Notes: generated by a model not told the origin, from the letters alone. A stretch of DNA of 64,000 bases from Paralvinella palmiformis (GCA_025642065.1 JAODUP010000162.1:149501-213500); one strand, 5' to 3'; shown: positions 12,666 through 25,050, numbered from the stretch's first letter. Program-made: numbers and translations.

Positions 12666-13289
12666 CGGGACAACACTGGAAATATAAGTGCTCGCACTTT
12701 CGTGTGCTATATATCCATGTTTTCTGATCACCGATCATGAAACGAAAGTAAGCAATATATACTTGTAGAAAAACAGTGATGGCTAGAGCATTCATCAACT
12801 TCCTGAAACCAACATTGTTTTGGGTCGTACACAGGTTCAAAAGAGCATGAAAATAGAGCGTTTATTATAAGTGCCTTTGAGGATAATGGTAAAATAGAGA
12901 AGCCGGCAAACAATGTTCATATATGATGCTTAGAACAAGCAGAACGACGAGCCGAAGTGCTTAATTAAAATCGCAGTTGAAGCGATGAAATGGGCCGGTC
13001 AATTAATACCTTTTGTATACAAGGAACTTGCTAAAAACTGACACATCAACGATGCCAAGATTAGCAGGAGATCTCACCATTTACCTTAACAATCAAGCAT
13101 ATCAACATCAACTCATATTCTTTAAAAACGTTTGAATTATAAGTACACCATTTAAATTAATATTATTATACGTGGCTGATTAGTAGGTTGTTTTTATTTA
13201 CAGTTCACGTTCTCTTTTTGTATTACGGTCAACATTCAACTGTATGGCCACCAATCATCGATCCTTATAGTAACCCCAATACAGGGCGT

Positions 13290-13460
13290 TTTACTGTAGC
13301 GCGGCTGGCCACAAATATATAGCACCTCGGTTCAAACCCCTGCGGGCCATATCATAAGGGTGTTTTATCTTTCACTTCACCTCATTACCTTTGGATGTTA
13401 ATTACTCTGTCGATTTAGCCTACCTTGTGCACAAATGTGGCCGTAAAACAGCAACATTTA
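13290..13460 (+). mobile_element. SINE family B fragment
   Basis: Contains GGTTCAAACCCCTG (B-box-like), then TTTCACTTCACCTCATTACC and GTGCACAAATGTGGCCGTAA. These occur in the same order as in the copies at 18355, 61751 and 28900. Confidence 0.7.
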
Positions 13461-13832
13461 CATTTGTTTTACATTTTTTACTGTATACATTGCAGTGTTC
13501 TAAAGCGGGCCCTATCTCGGGTGTTTTCTCAAACCCCGCACTCTTCTAGAAATGGCCTTGCTGGTTGGAATAATTTGATTATATTCTATGGTGTACTGTG
13601 GATTTGCATAGACAATTATAACATCTATAGAAGTGATGGAGTTAATAATAAAAGTCTGATATAATTTTGTTTTAATGGAACGGTTAAAAAAACTTCATTC
13701 CGGCTCCATTAATCACAAAATATGGCATACATAATAACAGAATAGATTATTATGAGCCATTAAAATGAAACGTAAAGAAAATTTATGTAAACTATAATTA
13801 ATAAGCTGATTTAAATAAGAGCACATGTATTT

Positions 13833-14517
13833 TCAATGGTGATCGGTTTGTTTTATATCGGTATATAGAAAACGAGAAACTAGCCTGGTAAACACGCTTG
13901 TTCTGTCCTTAACAGTTACGCAGGCTAGGGTCATGTTCATCGGAGGTGACATGCAGTAGCATTTGTTCTCCAGTTTCTGAGGTAATGTAGACACTATTCT
14001 GATCATAATAGGGTTATTGGTCATCACAGTTTTATCATTTGTGTATGAAAGTATGTCATATGGATAAGTGAAACGATTTGGGGAAAAAACTTGGGTCGAA
14101 GTGCTGATCACACTAGATCTATATTCACTTTATTTTGTCTGTCACTTAAGTCTTAAGTTAATGATTAATATTTCGTTTAACTGAAAGAGTGAATGTCAGT
14201 AAAACACCATCCTAGCACTTTACTTTATAATTTGACTCTTGAGACCGTCTCTGAATGATAGAATTATATCCAGATGTCATTGTTAGTGAAGGATAGGCTC
14301 CGCGTACGTCACTAGGAGTAGGACGGAATGTCCACGTATTATTCGTGGGCGATATGTAAAACTTTTTATATGGATTTTTAAAACGTCCAAAGTACAGACT
14401 GTGTATCCCACAAGACGGACCATTATGTAACAAATCGAGGTGGATTTGGAAATGGTTTGTTTGATAACGTCTGTTTGGTGGAAAAACAACCTGTAGTTCG
14501 TTATTCAAACATTTCAA
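13833..14517 (-). other. Two adjacent unrecognised minus-strand reading frames
   Basis: Frame 1 (14517-14212) encodes about 100 residues with motifs QVVFPPNRRYQTNHFQIH, SLYFGRFKNPYKKFY and TWTFRPTPSDVRGAYPS. Frame 2 (14111-13833) encodes about 92 residues with FSPNRFTYPYDILSYTND. Composition is protein-like (aromatic, proline and asparagine rich), and the PNR[RF].. words recur in both. I do not recognise a family. There is no ATG at the start of frame 1 and no clear splice link between the two. It may be a degraded gene or transposon. Confidence 0.25.
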
Positions 14518-15006
14518 CCATTTATATTGACGTCACAAAGTCACACGACTTCTGTTTATGTTGTTCTACTGTACATCTGGCGATGATTTAGACATCAGCA
14601 TGAATAATATTAAATAATTTCGCTACAAGCTTATCTATACAACCAACATTTGTATACTGTAATTAGTTACTTGAAAGAAAAACTGACAGTGACATAACTG
14701 GATAAGCTCTACACATGTGGACATTGCCCAAAAATTCCTGGAAAAACAATTCTAGAAAGATCTAGTGTCTAGTAGATTAACTAACTTTATACACATTTTT
14801 TGTAAATTATTTATTTTCATGTAGCAGTTTGTCAAATATTAGAAATTGGAACGCTCGCCACTGAGGCCTTCTCGCCACCTAAAATTTGCTAGTTTTCATT
14901 GCCTATTTGCCACTCATAGTAGAGCCCATTTGCCCTTTATGGTTAGGCCCATTAGCCACCAATTTTGCTGCTTGTGAATGTGTGTCTTACAAGTGTCATA
15001 TTTTCT

Positions 15007-15830
15007 ACCAGCTGAAGGAAAGATAAGTTCGGCTATCCTTGACACACAACACTACAGGATTCAACCCAATAAGAGCCAGAGTCAGGATAAAATTGTCACA
15101 TTGCTGCCTACTAATACATTACTATTCAATAAATAACAATTATCACCAAACTGTTATTTGGATCTCACAAACATGCAGTCTTTCTGTAATAATACTTGAT
15201 AGTCATGCGCTGTTACCTACCAGTAGCTCCAGATATGCTGTGAAACAATGACTTAATAAATCTTGCCAATTGAAGTTACAATCAGGTGTGTTTGTGTGAG
15301 CCAAAGTTGGAACAAAATCGTCACATCTCTGCCTACTAGCCTTATTTAATAAATTATGATTAATTTTCAGCAAACTGTTATTGGGATTTCACAAGCATGC
15401 CAGTCTTTATGTAATGTTACTTGATAGTCATGTGCTGTTAACTACTGGTACCTTTAGATTATTAGTGATAATATAGAGATCACTGTTCACATTGCAAACC
15501 TTGCTTGCCACTTCCCATGAAACAAGTAATTAATAGCGCTTGCCAGTTGAAGTTACAATCAGGCATGTTTGGTGTGACAAGTTTGTTTATTGGTTATGAC
15601 ATATTGCTGCCGGTGAAGAAATTGATATTTTTATTATGCATTTGCTGACACCATGAATTTGAAATGACTGGGTCAGCTTTTTCACGAATGACGACAATGA
15701 TTCAGATTTTGAGGGATTTTAAGCCAATACTGGTACAGTGTGCATATGCCCGAGGAAAGAATGACAAAGTCAAAAATTTACTTCGACTTATCTGCCGGGT
15801 CGACTTGTACACATTCATATATAATATATG
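15007..15830 (+). mobile_element. Internally deleted pogo/Tigger-like transposon
   Basis: Matches the minus strand of the element at 41485-43094. Its 5' part (ACCAGCTGAAGGAAAGATAA, ACACTACAGGAT, CCAGAGTCAGGATAAAA) is followed by two tandem units of roughly 250 bp, at about 15045-15275 and 15276-15560. Next comes the transposase start region (GACACCATGAATTTGAAATG). The sequence then jumps to the 3' terminus (15705-15820, GGGATTTTAAGCCAATACTG; CGACTTGTACAC). The transposase coding region is missing, so this is a non-autonomous derivative. Confidence 0.75.
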
Positions 15831-15943
15831 AATAAAATGCAACAATTTGTCTGTTTATGTATAAACAGACATGCAAAACTAGATCTATATGTAATATATT
15901 TTTTTAATATTTTCATTCATGTTAACGTTTTATTGTCATTAGT

Positions 15944-16802
15944 CAGTGTTGGAAATTCCTTAAAAAAGTCATCAGACACCAGGGCTGGCAAGTCCTAAAA
16001 GTTCTCAGCCCTGATGAAAAGTTGCCGGCCCAGGTGCCACAAGAGAATAGCATGTGGCGAGGTCAAGAAGAAAAAAATGAAATAGCCCCAAGTTTATTTT
16101 CAGAAATGTGAAATACAAAGCAACTAGTGATTTAATTATTAAACATCCATCTTTATTTCAACATAAAATATTCTTTGAACAGTTTATTCACTGGGAAGAT
16201 CAGATTCCTCTATATCAGAAAAATCTGAATGACAATGAAAGCCTGGAGCTCAGACACTTCCGATCATTGCCTCACCTGCACCGTCTGCCTAACCATGAAC
16301 TGCTGTCTCCAAAGCCTCTTCTACTGCTTGGGTCTCAGGCATAATGCTTCACCTAGATGCCTCCATGAAGTTGGGTCTTCTGTTGTGGTGTAGGTTCCAC
16401 TGGTGAATGGCAAGCTTAGCAGCAAAGTCAACAATGTAACCATAGCGCTGCTGAATAGTCAATCCCCAAATAATGATGTAACATGTTGCTGATAGATTGC
16501 CATGCAAGAGTGTGCGATTTAAATTTCCCAGGTAACTACCAGAGCCATGTCTGTAAAATATTGCTGGTTGGTTGAAAGAGGAGATTCCATTGATATTTGG
16601 CCAATCACCACCATCAAACCAATGTTTCAGATGTCAACAAGAACACGTGTAAAACATAAACACAACGACTTCTACGCACACGTGATGAAACACGAGTAGA
16701 ATAGGTTGAATATCAGTGGGACCACCAACTATAGAAAAATGCACGCCCAGGTCAAGAAGTGTTGGCCCCGGGCAGCCGGGCCGGCTCTTATTTCCAACAC
16801 TG
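15944..16802. mobile_element. TIR element with CAGTGTTGGAAAT ends (hAT-like, non-autonomous)
   Basis: Ends CAGTGTTGGAAAT and ATTTCCAACACTG are perfect 13-bp inverted repeats. Flanks cattagt and cattaat resemble an imperfect duplication. G+C-rich subterminal patches (GGCTGGCAAGTCC; GCCGGGCCGGCTC) face each other. A 78-codon plus frame starting at 16108 shows no family I recognise. The CAG...CTG ends suggest hAT. Confidence 0.7.
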
Positions 16803-18181
16803 CATTAATATATGTTAGCACTGGCTACATTAAATTCCTGGCACAGTTCACAGAAAGTAGTAAATATGCCATTTAGCATCCATGGTTTGAAAGATGTATT
16901 CTCGCATGTAGAGCTTGTTTGTTTGTCTATTTCTAAAATTTCCCGTAAAATGTTGTTTACTTATACACCACATGTGTATCCCACACAATTAAGTGATACT
17001 CATTATTTTCCCTAATTCTTGGCAATATTTATTTCAGGTACTGTTTTGGCAAACTTGCCCCTTCCGTCCTTGGGGCCATGGTTTAGTACAATATGACATT
17101 TAGTAAATTATAATATTCTCACAATCTGCCATTCTTTTGGTATACAATGAAGTGTCCAGTTTGTTTCCGACAATAAACTGAAGCGTGATCAGCGCACATG
17201 CTACAAAAGGCAACATGCCAAAATCTTTGACCGTTAGTTGGGATCAGTTAGATTCTGTTCTCCTGTTTAAAGACCTCAGCAAAGTCTACAAGCCACCGTC
17301 CAATATTTCAACATTGACACTGGTTACACTACAGATTTATGTTGCACTGTTAATAATAAAGAATACTAAATATTGAAGATGCCAATAATTGACCTAGCGT
17401 ACATTACAGACTCTATTTACATAACATGTAAATGTCAACTGTGGCAGATTTATGACCATTGCTTGAATCCCTTTTCGGTTGAAATAATAAAACAAATACA
17501 TAAGACCAATAACAATAATATAACCAGTTTTGTTTTTTAATGGTATTAATTAAGGCTCAGGTATCATGGGCCACGGCATTAGTGGTGAATGGGCCAGGAA
17601 ATTTGATGAATAGACTTCAGTCCCTGAGCCGAAATATTAATACCTTTATTATTCTAGTGGAAAATGCAACAAGGCTATAAGATATGCCTGTAAAGTGTCA
17701 GTAAGATCGATCGTTGGTAACTAAGGTAACTTTTATAAAATGCAACAAATATTTTGCTTCAACTTTGAAGGCCATTTTCTCACTTGAAGGTTTCTACCCC
17801 ACCCGTGTTTGTCAAGCAATAACTTCAGATGTAAACGGGATATCTTCTTATATTATATACCATATGAAAGGAGAGAATTTGCTCTTTCCACTGATACGAA
17901 TAACTCACTTTTGAAAATTGCTGACATCCGACTCATTTTGTAAGGATGGGTCATATATGTTCTTAGCTGAACAAACCAGTGTTTGGTGTGTTACAGAATA
18001 CTTAGCGATGTTGATCATTTGATATTTGACTTTTCTGGATCACGTCTGACGATGGTATTATCACTGTCTTTCCAGGTTCACCCTGAAGTCTACTGGAAGT
18101 GATTAGCCTGTTAAAACTGTTCCTTAGAAAGCTGGAATCTACTGAGATAATGTGATTCTGGCTCTTGTTATTGACTACGTT
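16803..18181. other. Upstream region of DNAJC4 copy B; nothing recognised
   Basis: No convincing coding frame or repeat was identified before the ATG at 18182. The promoter of copy B must lie here or in an unseen 5' UTR exon. Confidence 0.5.
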
Positions 18182-21100
18182 ATGGAAAAACTCTTACACT
18201 GCAATCGTTGCTTGCTTCTCCAACTTGGCACATGTATAAAATTTCAGAGTAATAGGTGAGGACTATTCCTTGCATGCTATGCCTTTCATAGTCAATTTTC
18301 TTAGCGTCCGTTGATTCGTAGAATTATATGTATGGCTTTAGCAGTTGCATACGCTGCACCTCAATGGTCTAGCGGTAGCGTGTTGGACCACAGATCACTA
18401 CCACCCTTGTTCGAATCTCGGCGTGGGCATCTCTGAAGGTTGTTTCATCTTTGACTTCACTTCATCGCCTTTGGAGGTCGCTCGGCCCATTTAACCTACC
18501 ACATGCACAACAATGGCCGTAAAACATCAATCATCATCATCTAGCAGTTGCATACAATTTTATATGGTTATTTAAAAATGAACAGTACTTTGGTGTTACT
18601 GCCATATATAGACCCAGCATAATTATAGCCCAGTATGTGTGCCCATCCATGCATGACATGTACTCGGCTAAAAATTTGTTTAGTCTCTTTTTAATAAGTA
18701 TTATTGCTCCAGTTATTGAAGGGCAATAAATAAATAGAAACCATTCATGAAATGTGATTGGCTGGCTTTAATTAAAAAGTAGTTGAGTGTTCCATAATTA
18801 TTTATTATCTGATGTCTCTTATCCTCATGGCATTACTAATATCATCAGTGGAGAATTTTGTTATCCAAACACCTGTTTCCATCTCTCATACCTGGGTTTG
18901 TGCGATTTGTGTACAGGAGGGGGGGGGGATTTGCTGTTATTCTATGGGATCATTTTGTTTGTTTTTGTTTTGCATTCATCCACTAAGGACAATGTTGAGA
19001 ACTAATTACTTGGATTATTGTTTCCAGGTGCTTTCATCTTGCATATCCTATTTATAAGCAGACACATTACGAAGTACTAGGAGTTAGTAAAGATGCCTCG
19101 GCACAGGAGATAAAAGCAGCTTTCCTGAAGCGCTCCAAAGAGGTAAGTGCATGTGCGCTGTTACGGTATGGTGTTTATGATGTTATTTGAAGAAGAAACA
19201 ATAGCTTTAACCGTTCACAAAACATTTGTTAGGTGTTCATCTCTTAACCATTAATGTGTTTGTTGTCAGATCCACCCAGATCTCAATCCGGATGATCCCA
19301 GCAATCATGACAAGTTTGTACTTGTTAACGAGGCCTACAATGTCCTCGGTAAATCAAACTCGAGGCGGGAGTATGACACCATGCTGCAGCACCCAGCGAT
19401 GACTGCACAACCAACAGGAACTTACTACCAGGGTCCTGGAAGTAGTTATGGGTGTGTATTGTTATTCAACATTGATAAAGACATCATCTGTTATAACAGA
19501 TTTGTTGGTGCTAATTTATACAGAAATACGTCCTCTACGTATGTTGTATATCTTGAGGAAATCCCCTTTAGAATGAAGGTAAGATGTCCAAAAGAATTGC
19601 TTTTTCGTAAAGCGTTCTTGTTGAAGGCGTTGTTTCCAACTGAGAGCTTGCAATAAGTGTATTTGCATCTCTGTGAGATACTAGGATTAGTTATAATAGG
19701 AATTAGTGTGGATGACAGACTTGGATCTACAAGAATATTGGTTGTGAATGCAGAACCAGTACATTAGAATTAACTGTTGGTTAGCATTTATCAACACGGA
19801 TAAAATTAGAGATATCATTACTCTGTTTCATTTGTAAATTGGAACATTGTTTTTGTAGGCTTCAGCAATGGACAACTTTTCTATCATATCAGAAATATTT
19901 GGTCTCTGGATATGCTTAGCCATTCTTGCATGTTACACACTGTTAAATAACATTCCTTCATATTTTTGGCACACTGTCTTTTTTTTAAATCCACATCAGC
20001 AGTGTGTGAAACTAACTCGTAGCATTGCTGGACCTGCAGGTCTGGTAAAGTATTTTAACACTAGACCTGTTACGAAGTTCAGACCTCCATGAAAATTAAA
20101 CAAATGCCAATCATTTCTTGCACTCTGAACATAAAAATGGCTTCTCAGGTAACAGGAAAACAAATCTACAAGCTGCTTCAGGTTTAAATCTTTATGTGAT
20201 AATTCTGTGTGTGTGCACACGCGTGTCCATGTATCATGGCACTATTAAGCATTTAATTATACCCACGGCAAAATATTATGACTCTGTGTGGGATGGTATG
20301 ATGTCTCAGTTATGGCCATGTGTTGTGGGGTGAAATTGTTCTAATGGGGTTTTACTGTACCTCCTGCTATCATATATCATCCTGTTCTTGTTGTTAGCAT
20401 CGAGTGATTATATTCATTTTTTTTTTTGAACTGCAGAAATTTCTACGCCGATTTCTATCATCCGTCAAAGGCCAAGGATCACAAACACGGTTATTATGGG
20501 ATGTGGAACATCAAAAAAAGGTCAAATGCAGAGATTGCTGCTTTGGTGATTTCGTTCATATTACTCGGATCGACTGGCTACGTTGTTACATTTATGTAAG
20601 TACTGCTTGCATCCAGACATGGGGTCAATTCAATTCCGGGATTAGAATTTATGGGCAATTCCAGAATTGATGGGCAATTACGAAATTGGAATTGCTTTAT
20701 AATATATTTTTTTTTAAAGTAATTGGAATTCAAAAATTTGGAATTGAACTTTTTATCCACAAATTAATATACCATTTAAGTTTTTAATTCTGAAATGTTT
20801 CTTCCGTGACAATCCTACTTGGAATATAAACTACTCAGTGTAGATATTCCAGGTAAAGTACTCTTGAGTACCTACTCCAGTCAGTAATTGGAGTAGGTAA
20901 AAATTGAAATTAGAATTAATTGACCAAATGGAATTGAGTGGAATTGGAATTGACCTGGTTATGTCACCCTAAGTACGGTAGTCAGGTCACTGTTTGTGAT
21001 TTACAGGAAACGTTTTTGATACTAATTGTAGCATTTCTTGAGGTGTGGTTATGGTGATGCCACGAATTAATGTATTTGTCATATGGTTACAGGAATTCAT

Positions 21101-22014
21101 ACAAGAAAAGAAAAGAGATTGAGGATGAGATGTACAAAGAAAACCAGAGGATTTATGATGAAGTTAGAGCTAAAGCTAGGTACTTAAACTGTTTGATGCT
21201 TTGAGGATTGACTTTATTCCATTTTAACACATCTTCGCTTTATTTATGCTGGGATGCTTTCATTAGCATGGAGGTAGTATGCTTAACAGGGGAGGTTTAT
21301 TTATCTTTCATTAAATTGGTGTTTAAAATACACTGAGTTAATTTTTCGAAGATTCGCTACCAACTAGCAGCCTTTTTAATAGCAGCTGACGTCCAACCCT
21401 ATAAGTCATCTGTTTTATGTTCCCTTGTCACCTATTTTATTGGCAGAAAATGTGTCAACTATGGTTTTGCCGAAATAAAGAAGGGCCGCTACTGTGTTAG
21501 TGTGATTACCACCACCCCCAGCCTTTAAACATCCACCCCCCACACCTCCAACCCCCCCTTGCATTCATACTTCCCTCCAGCAATGCTACAGTGTTTTTAC
21601 AGGCCACCACAGGTGAGCTGCTACCTACTTTTTATAATGGTTCGTCTACTCTATTCCCTACTGAAAAGGCTGCACTAGTGTACTTTTAGGCTCATGCTAT
21701 TTCCATTCATATTTGTTATCCAAAATTGTCATTTGAAAACTGAACATCAAATAATAATTTTCCAAAATCCATCAAGCATCGCTGAGCTCCATATGCTAGA
21801 CCCTGTAGTTCGTGATTTATACATGGTATGAAAAATGGCCAACTTTTATTAATTTGAAATGGTGAATATGTTAATATTTATGAGTTAGCTTCATTTTATA
21901 TATATGTTCTTTTTTTCTTTTACTTTCAGGAAATTTACTACAGCTGAGCAACTAGAAGAATTTATATTAAAATCTCAGCAACAAGTGCCGGGTTCATATC
22001 GTAAACCCCATTAA
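18182..22014 (+). CDS. DNAJC4: DnaJ homolog subfamily C member 4-like, copy B
   Basis: Second J-domain membrane co-chaperone. Exons: 18182-18255, 19028-19142, 19270-19451, 20437-20595, 21093-21179, 21930-22014 (TAA). The sum is 702 nt, 233 residues, all GT-AG and phase-consistent. The start is MEKLLHCNRCLLLQLG, parallel to copy A. The J domain has THYEVLGVSKDASAQEI, then IHPDLNPDDPSNHDKF with HPD intact, then NEAYNVLGK. After TYYQGPGS come an aromatic/basic linker, NIKKRSNAEIA, a transmembrane helix (ALVISFILLGSTGYVVTFM), a charged helix (YKKRKEIEDEMYKENQR) and the conserved KFTTAEQLEEFILKSQQQ tail. Over the 62-residue J core it shares 50 residues with copy C and 44 with copy A, by hand count. 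Candidate AATAAA signals lie at 22374 and 22903. Intron 1 holds a SINE and intron 4 a dispersed repeat. Confidence 0.88.
18355..18540 (+). mobile_element. tRNA-derived SINE, family B
   Basis: tRNA-like head with A box (TGGTCTAGCGGTAGCG) and B box (GTTCGAATCTCGG). The body reads TTTCATCTTTGACTTCACTT, GCCTTTGGAGGTCGCTCGGC and GGCCGTAAAACATCAATC, with an ATC-repeat tail. It lies in intron 1 of DNAJC4 copy B. Confidence 0.85.
20615..20965. mobile_element. CAATTCC-rich non-autonomous repeat with inverted ends
   Basis: The left end GGGGTCAATTCAATTCC and right end GGAATTGGAATTGACC are inverted. The centre (GTTTCTTCCGTGACAATCCT, TTGGAATATAAACTAC, GAGTACCTACTCC) matches the reverse complement of 60850-60950. 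No reading frame. It lies in intron 4 of DNAJC4 copy B. Confidence 0.7.
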
Positions 22015-23059
22015 TGGCTATAGTTTAGGGTCACTTAGTGGGATCAGCAAATGTGTAATGTTATTATTTTCTTTGAGAATTCCTGTCATCGATCACTGTG
22101 GTGTCATAACTGAACAAAATTTAACATGAATGGTCAGATGTTTTGTCTGACATTTAACTAGAACAGGAGTCCTTATCTTCGAGTCATAGTAGTTCATGTG
22201 TTGTTTTGGGTGACTGCCGCAGTGCTGGAAGTGTCTGAAACTTTGCAAATGTTTTTAGTTTAAAAAAAGCAATTTGCACACAGTAGGTAATCAGATCACT
22301 GCAAATGTTTCAGATGACAAGTGCCATATTATGATATTCTCAGAGATTAATAGCAATCTTTTGTTGTAAGTATAATAAAAATGTTCATTGGAATGATTCA
22401 CAAAAATATTGAGATACACAGTTACCAGAGAATTATTAGTTTATCTTGCAAACTCTGGTAGTATCTTATATTAACATTTTCCATGTGAATTACATTGTGA
22501 GAAGTTCCTACAAAATTCCTAATTCCTTTTTTAGGCTTGGAAAATATTTAGGTGTCACCTATGTGTGGACACAAGGTGTTGAAAGCTGTGATATAAATGA
22601 TCAATTATCTTCTCTTTGTATTGTGAAGATGATCCCATTATTGTAGTCGGTGAAAGATTGGATAGTCATTTCGCAAATATACCTGTGGAAAAAACAGAGC
22701 GCATCAGGACTGTTGTTTCTAGCAGTGGCATTTAATACCAGTTATCAGGCATCTGAAATACTTTTGTCACTATCCCTAGCATAATACATTTAATGTGTTA
22801 CTGTTTCTGAAGATATTCTATTTCTGATGTCAGAAACTGTTCTGTGACAGTGGTACTTCATGTAAAAGTTATTTCATGCTTGTATATATATGTACATATT
22901 CAAATAAAATACTTGTGATATACTTTTATTTATTTATTAAAACAACATGCATACTGTACCTTCTGACTGTTGTATTAAGTCATGGGATGTACATTGTATG
23001 CAGCTTGTTTTTTATGTGCTCTCTGTTCATATATTTACACCCAAAGCATCGCATAATGC

Positions 23060-24585
23060 TTATTATGAATGAGAGACAGGATAGTGTTACACTCAGAGAT
23101 GTAATAATTACTCCTGATTGCATTAAGAAAAGAAATAAGTTGAATGTTTCCAAGTCAGCAGGCCCAGAGGGATTCCATCCACCGGTACTAAAGGAACTGT
23201 CCATTGCAATAGAGGTGCCTTTGCAAATAATATTCAGTAAGTCTATTATGGAAGGTACACTACCAGAAGCATGGCACGATGTCCACATAACACCGATCGA
23301 CAAGAAAGGATACAAAATCTGCCGAGGAAATTATAGACTAGTAAGCCTAACATTAGTTATTGGTAAAATTATAGAGACTATAATTAGAGACAAGCCAGCC
23401 AATCATATGGTGAATGACGATATATTCTGTGATGCTCAACATGGCTTTGTTCTGGAACACTCGTGTATGACCCAGCTAATCATCACACTCGTGCGGTGGA
23501 CCGAGTTACTGGATGCTGGAGACCCTGCGGATGTCATTTACCTTGACTTCAGAAAAGCTTTCGACACTGTCCCTCATAGGAGATTAATTAAGAAACTTGA
23601 GGCATATGGCATAAAAGGTGGCCCCCTCACCTGGATTGAGAACTTCTTCTCATGCAGATGGCAGCGTCTAGTGGTGAATGACAAGTTATCTACTTGGGCA
23701 GGAATCCTCAGCGGCATACCATGAGGCAGCGTATTTGCGCCAATTCTGTTCGTAATTTTTATTAATGACCTACCTTATGATGTCACATGTACTGCAAAGA
23801 TATTTGCAGGTGGCACCAAGCTCTTCCAGGGTATAAGTTCCCATGGGTTAATGGACTGATCCCAGAAATGGCAGATGGGATTAAATGAGGTCAAATGTAA
23901 TGTTCTCCATCTAGGCTCAATAAACCCATGTTATGAGTACAGTATGAGAAACAGCTCACTGGAAGCAATAACAGTGGAGAAGGACTTAGGTATCACCATT
24001 GACCGAGATCTGAAATTCCATATGCATGTGTCAAAAGTGGTGAACAAAGCATCAAGACTCCTTGAACTTGTTAGAGCAACATTCGTCAGGCTATTCACCA
24101 TTATGGCACAGCCTCATTTGGTACATGGAAATGTGATCTGGTGTCTAAGGTTCCGACGTGACAAGCTGGAAGTCGAAAATAACCAGAGGAGAACCACAAA
24201 GCTGATACCGAACTTGAGAAGTCTGCCATATAGAGATAGGTTAGAAGCCCTGAGACTCCCATGTTTGTGCTATCGTAGGAGACGAGGCGACAAGTTTCAG
24301 GTGTATAAGATCCCGAAGGGTATAGACAGTCTGGAATCTAACCAATTCTTATCGCTGGCTGACATATCGAGCACCAGAAGGCATAGCCTCAAGCTTGTGA
24401 AGCGCCGCTCAAGATCAAGTTTGAGGCAAAATGTATTCAGTCAAGAGAGTGGCAATCGATTGGGACGGGTTACCAAACACACGCAGTAGACAGTCCTATA
24501 TTAAATACATTCAAGTCCCGATTGGACAAATATTGGATTAGGGAGCGTTACAATCTGCCGTGATCTAGTAAATAAATAAGAAATC
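23060..24585 (+). pseudogene. CR1/Rex1-like LINE ORF2 reverse transcriptase, 5'-truncated and inactive
   Basis: Two long frames (about 23060-23724 and 23875-24489) reconstruct most of a non-LTR reverse transcriptase. In order: SAGPEGFHPPVLKEL, NYRLVSLTLVIGKIIE, CDAQHGFVLEHSCMTQL, IYLDFRKAFDTVPHRRL (first catalytic Asp), SGIP-stop-GSV where IPQGSV is normal, IFAGGTKLF where a FADD-type motif is expected, then EKDLGITIDRDLKFHMHV and the C-terminal RRTTKLIPNLRSLPY region. The stop at 23722-23724 and the change of both catalytic aspartates to Gly-Gly show it is dead. No endonuclease domain is present. The 3' end is near a TAAATAAATAAG tail. It is 3' of DNAJC4 copy B on the same strand. Confidence 0.85.
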
Positions 24586-24956
24586 TCTTGCATAGGAAAC
24601 AAGACTTGACTGGAGATTTTAACAGGCTGTATCAGGTATAATAAAATTTCAATCATGATGTGTATTCTGGTGCACACGTGAGCCTGATTTTTTTTGGCAT
24701 TTATGAATTGTTCATTAGTCCTGAAAATTCCAAGATGTTTATCCTAATATCAGTGTTCTTTCCAACTAATAGAATTTGATTGCTTTAATTGTGATCGTTT
24801 TGAGAGAAATTTGCAAATCGATTTTAGCCAGGACCTAATATGGCGCAATAATAAAATCTTCAAAATAGTTAGTCACCTTTTAAAGAAACTAAACCATGGC
24901 CGTATTCTTCATATGATTAACTGAATTAGATGGTAATCTAAATTATTTTATACGAA

Positions 24957-25050
24957 GTGGTTGCGTAGCCGAGCATTGGAACCGTGTCCCTCAGCGCTAT
25001 AGGTCCGAGTACTCGACGCGCATGCGCTGGCTCTCGAATCTGAGCAGAAT
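24957..25050 (-). repeat. Arm of the GCGTAGCCGAGCAT repeat family
   Basis: Carries GCGTAGCCGAGCATTGG, AACCGTGT, GCGCTATAGGTCCGAGTA and CGACGCGCATGCGC. Its reverse complement matches 30201-30280 over about 75 bp. It lies at the outer side of the I-like LINE. Confidence 0.7.

Noticed and set aside
18358..18430. tRNA gene candidate (GGTCTAGCGGTAGCG...GTTCGAATCTCGG)
   Set aside because: The same sequence with the same downstream body recurs several times; it is the SINE family B head.
22876..23060. N-terminal part of the 282-codon frame before the reverse transcriptase homology
   Set aside because: The first roughly 60 residues are hydrophobic translation of AT-rich flank. LINE homology begins only near 23060.
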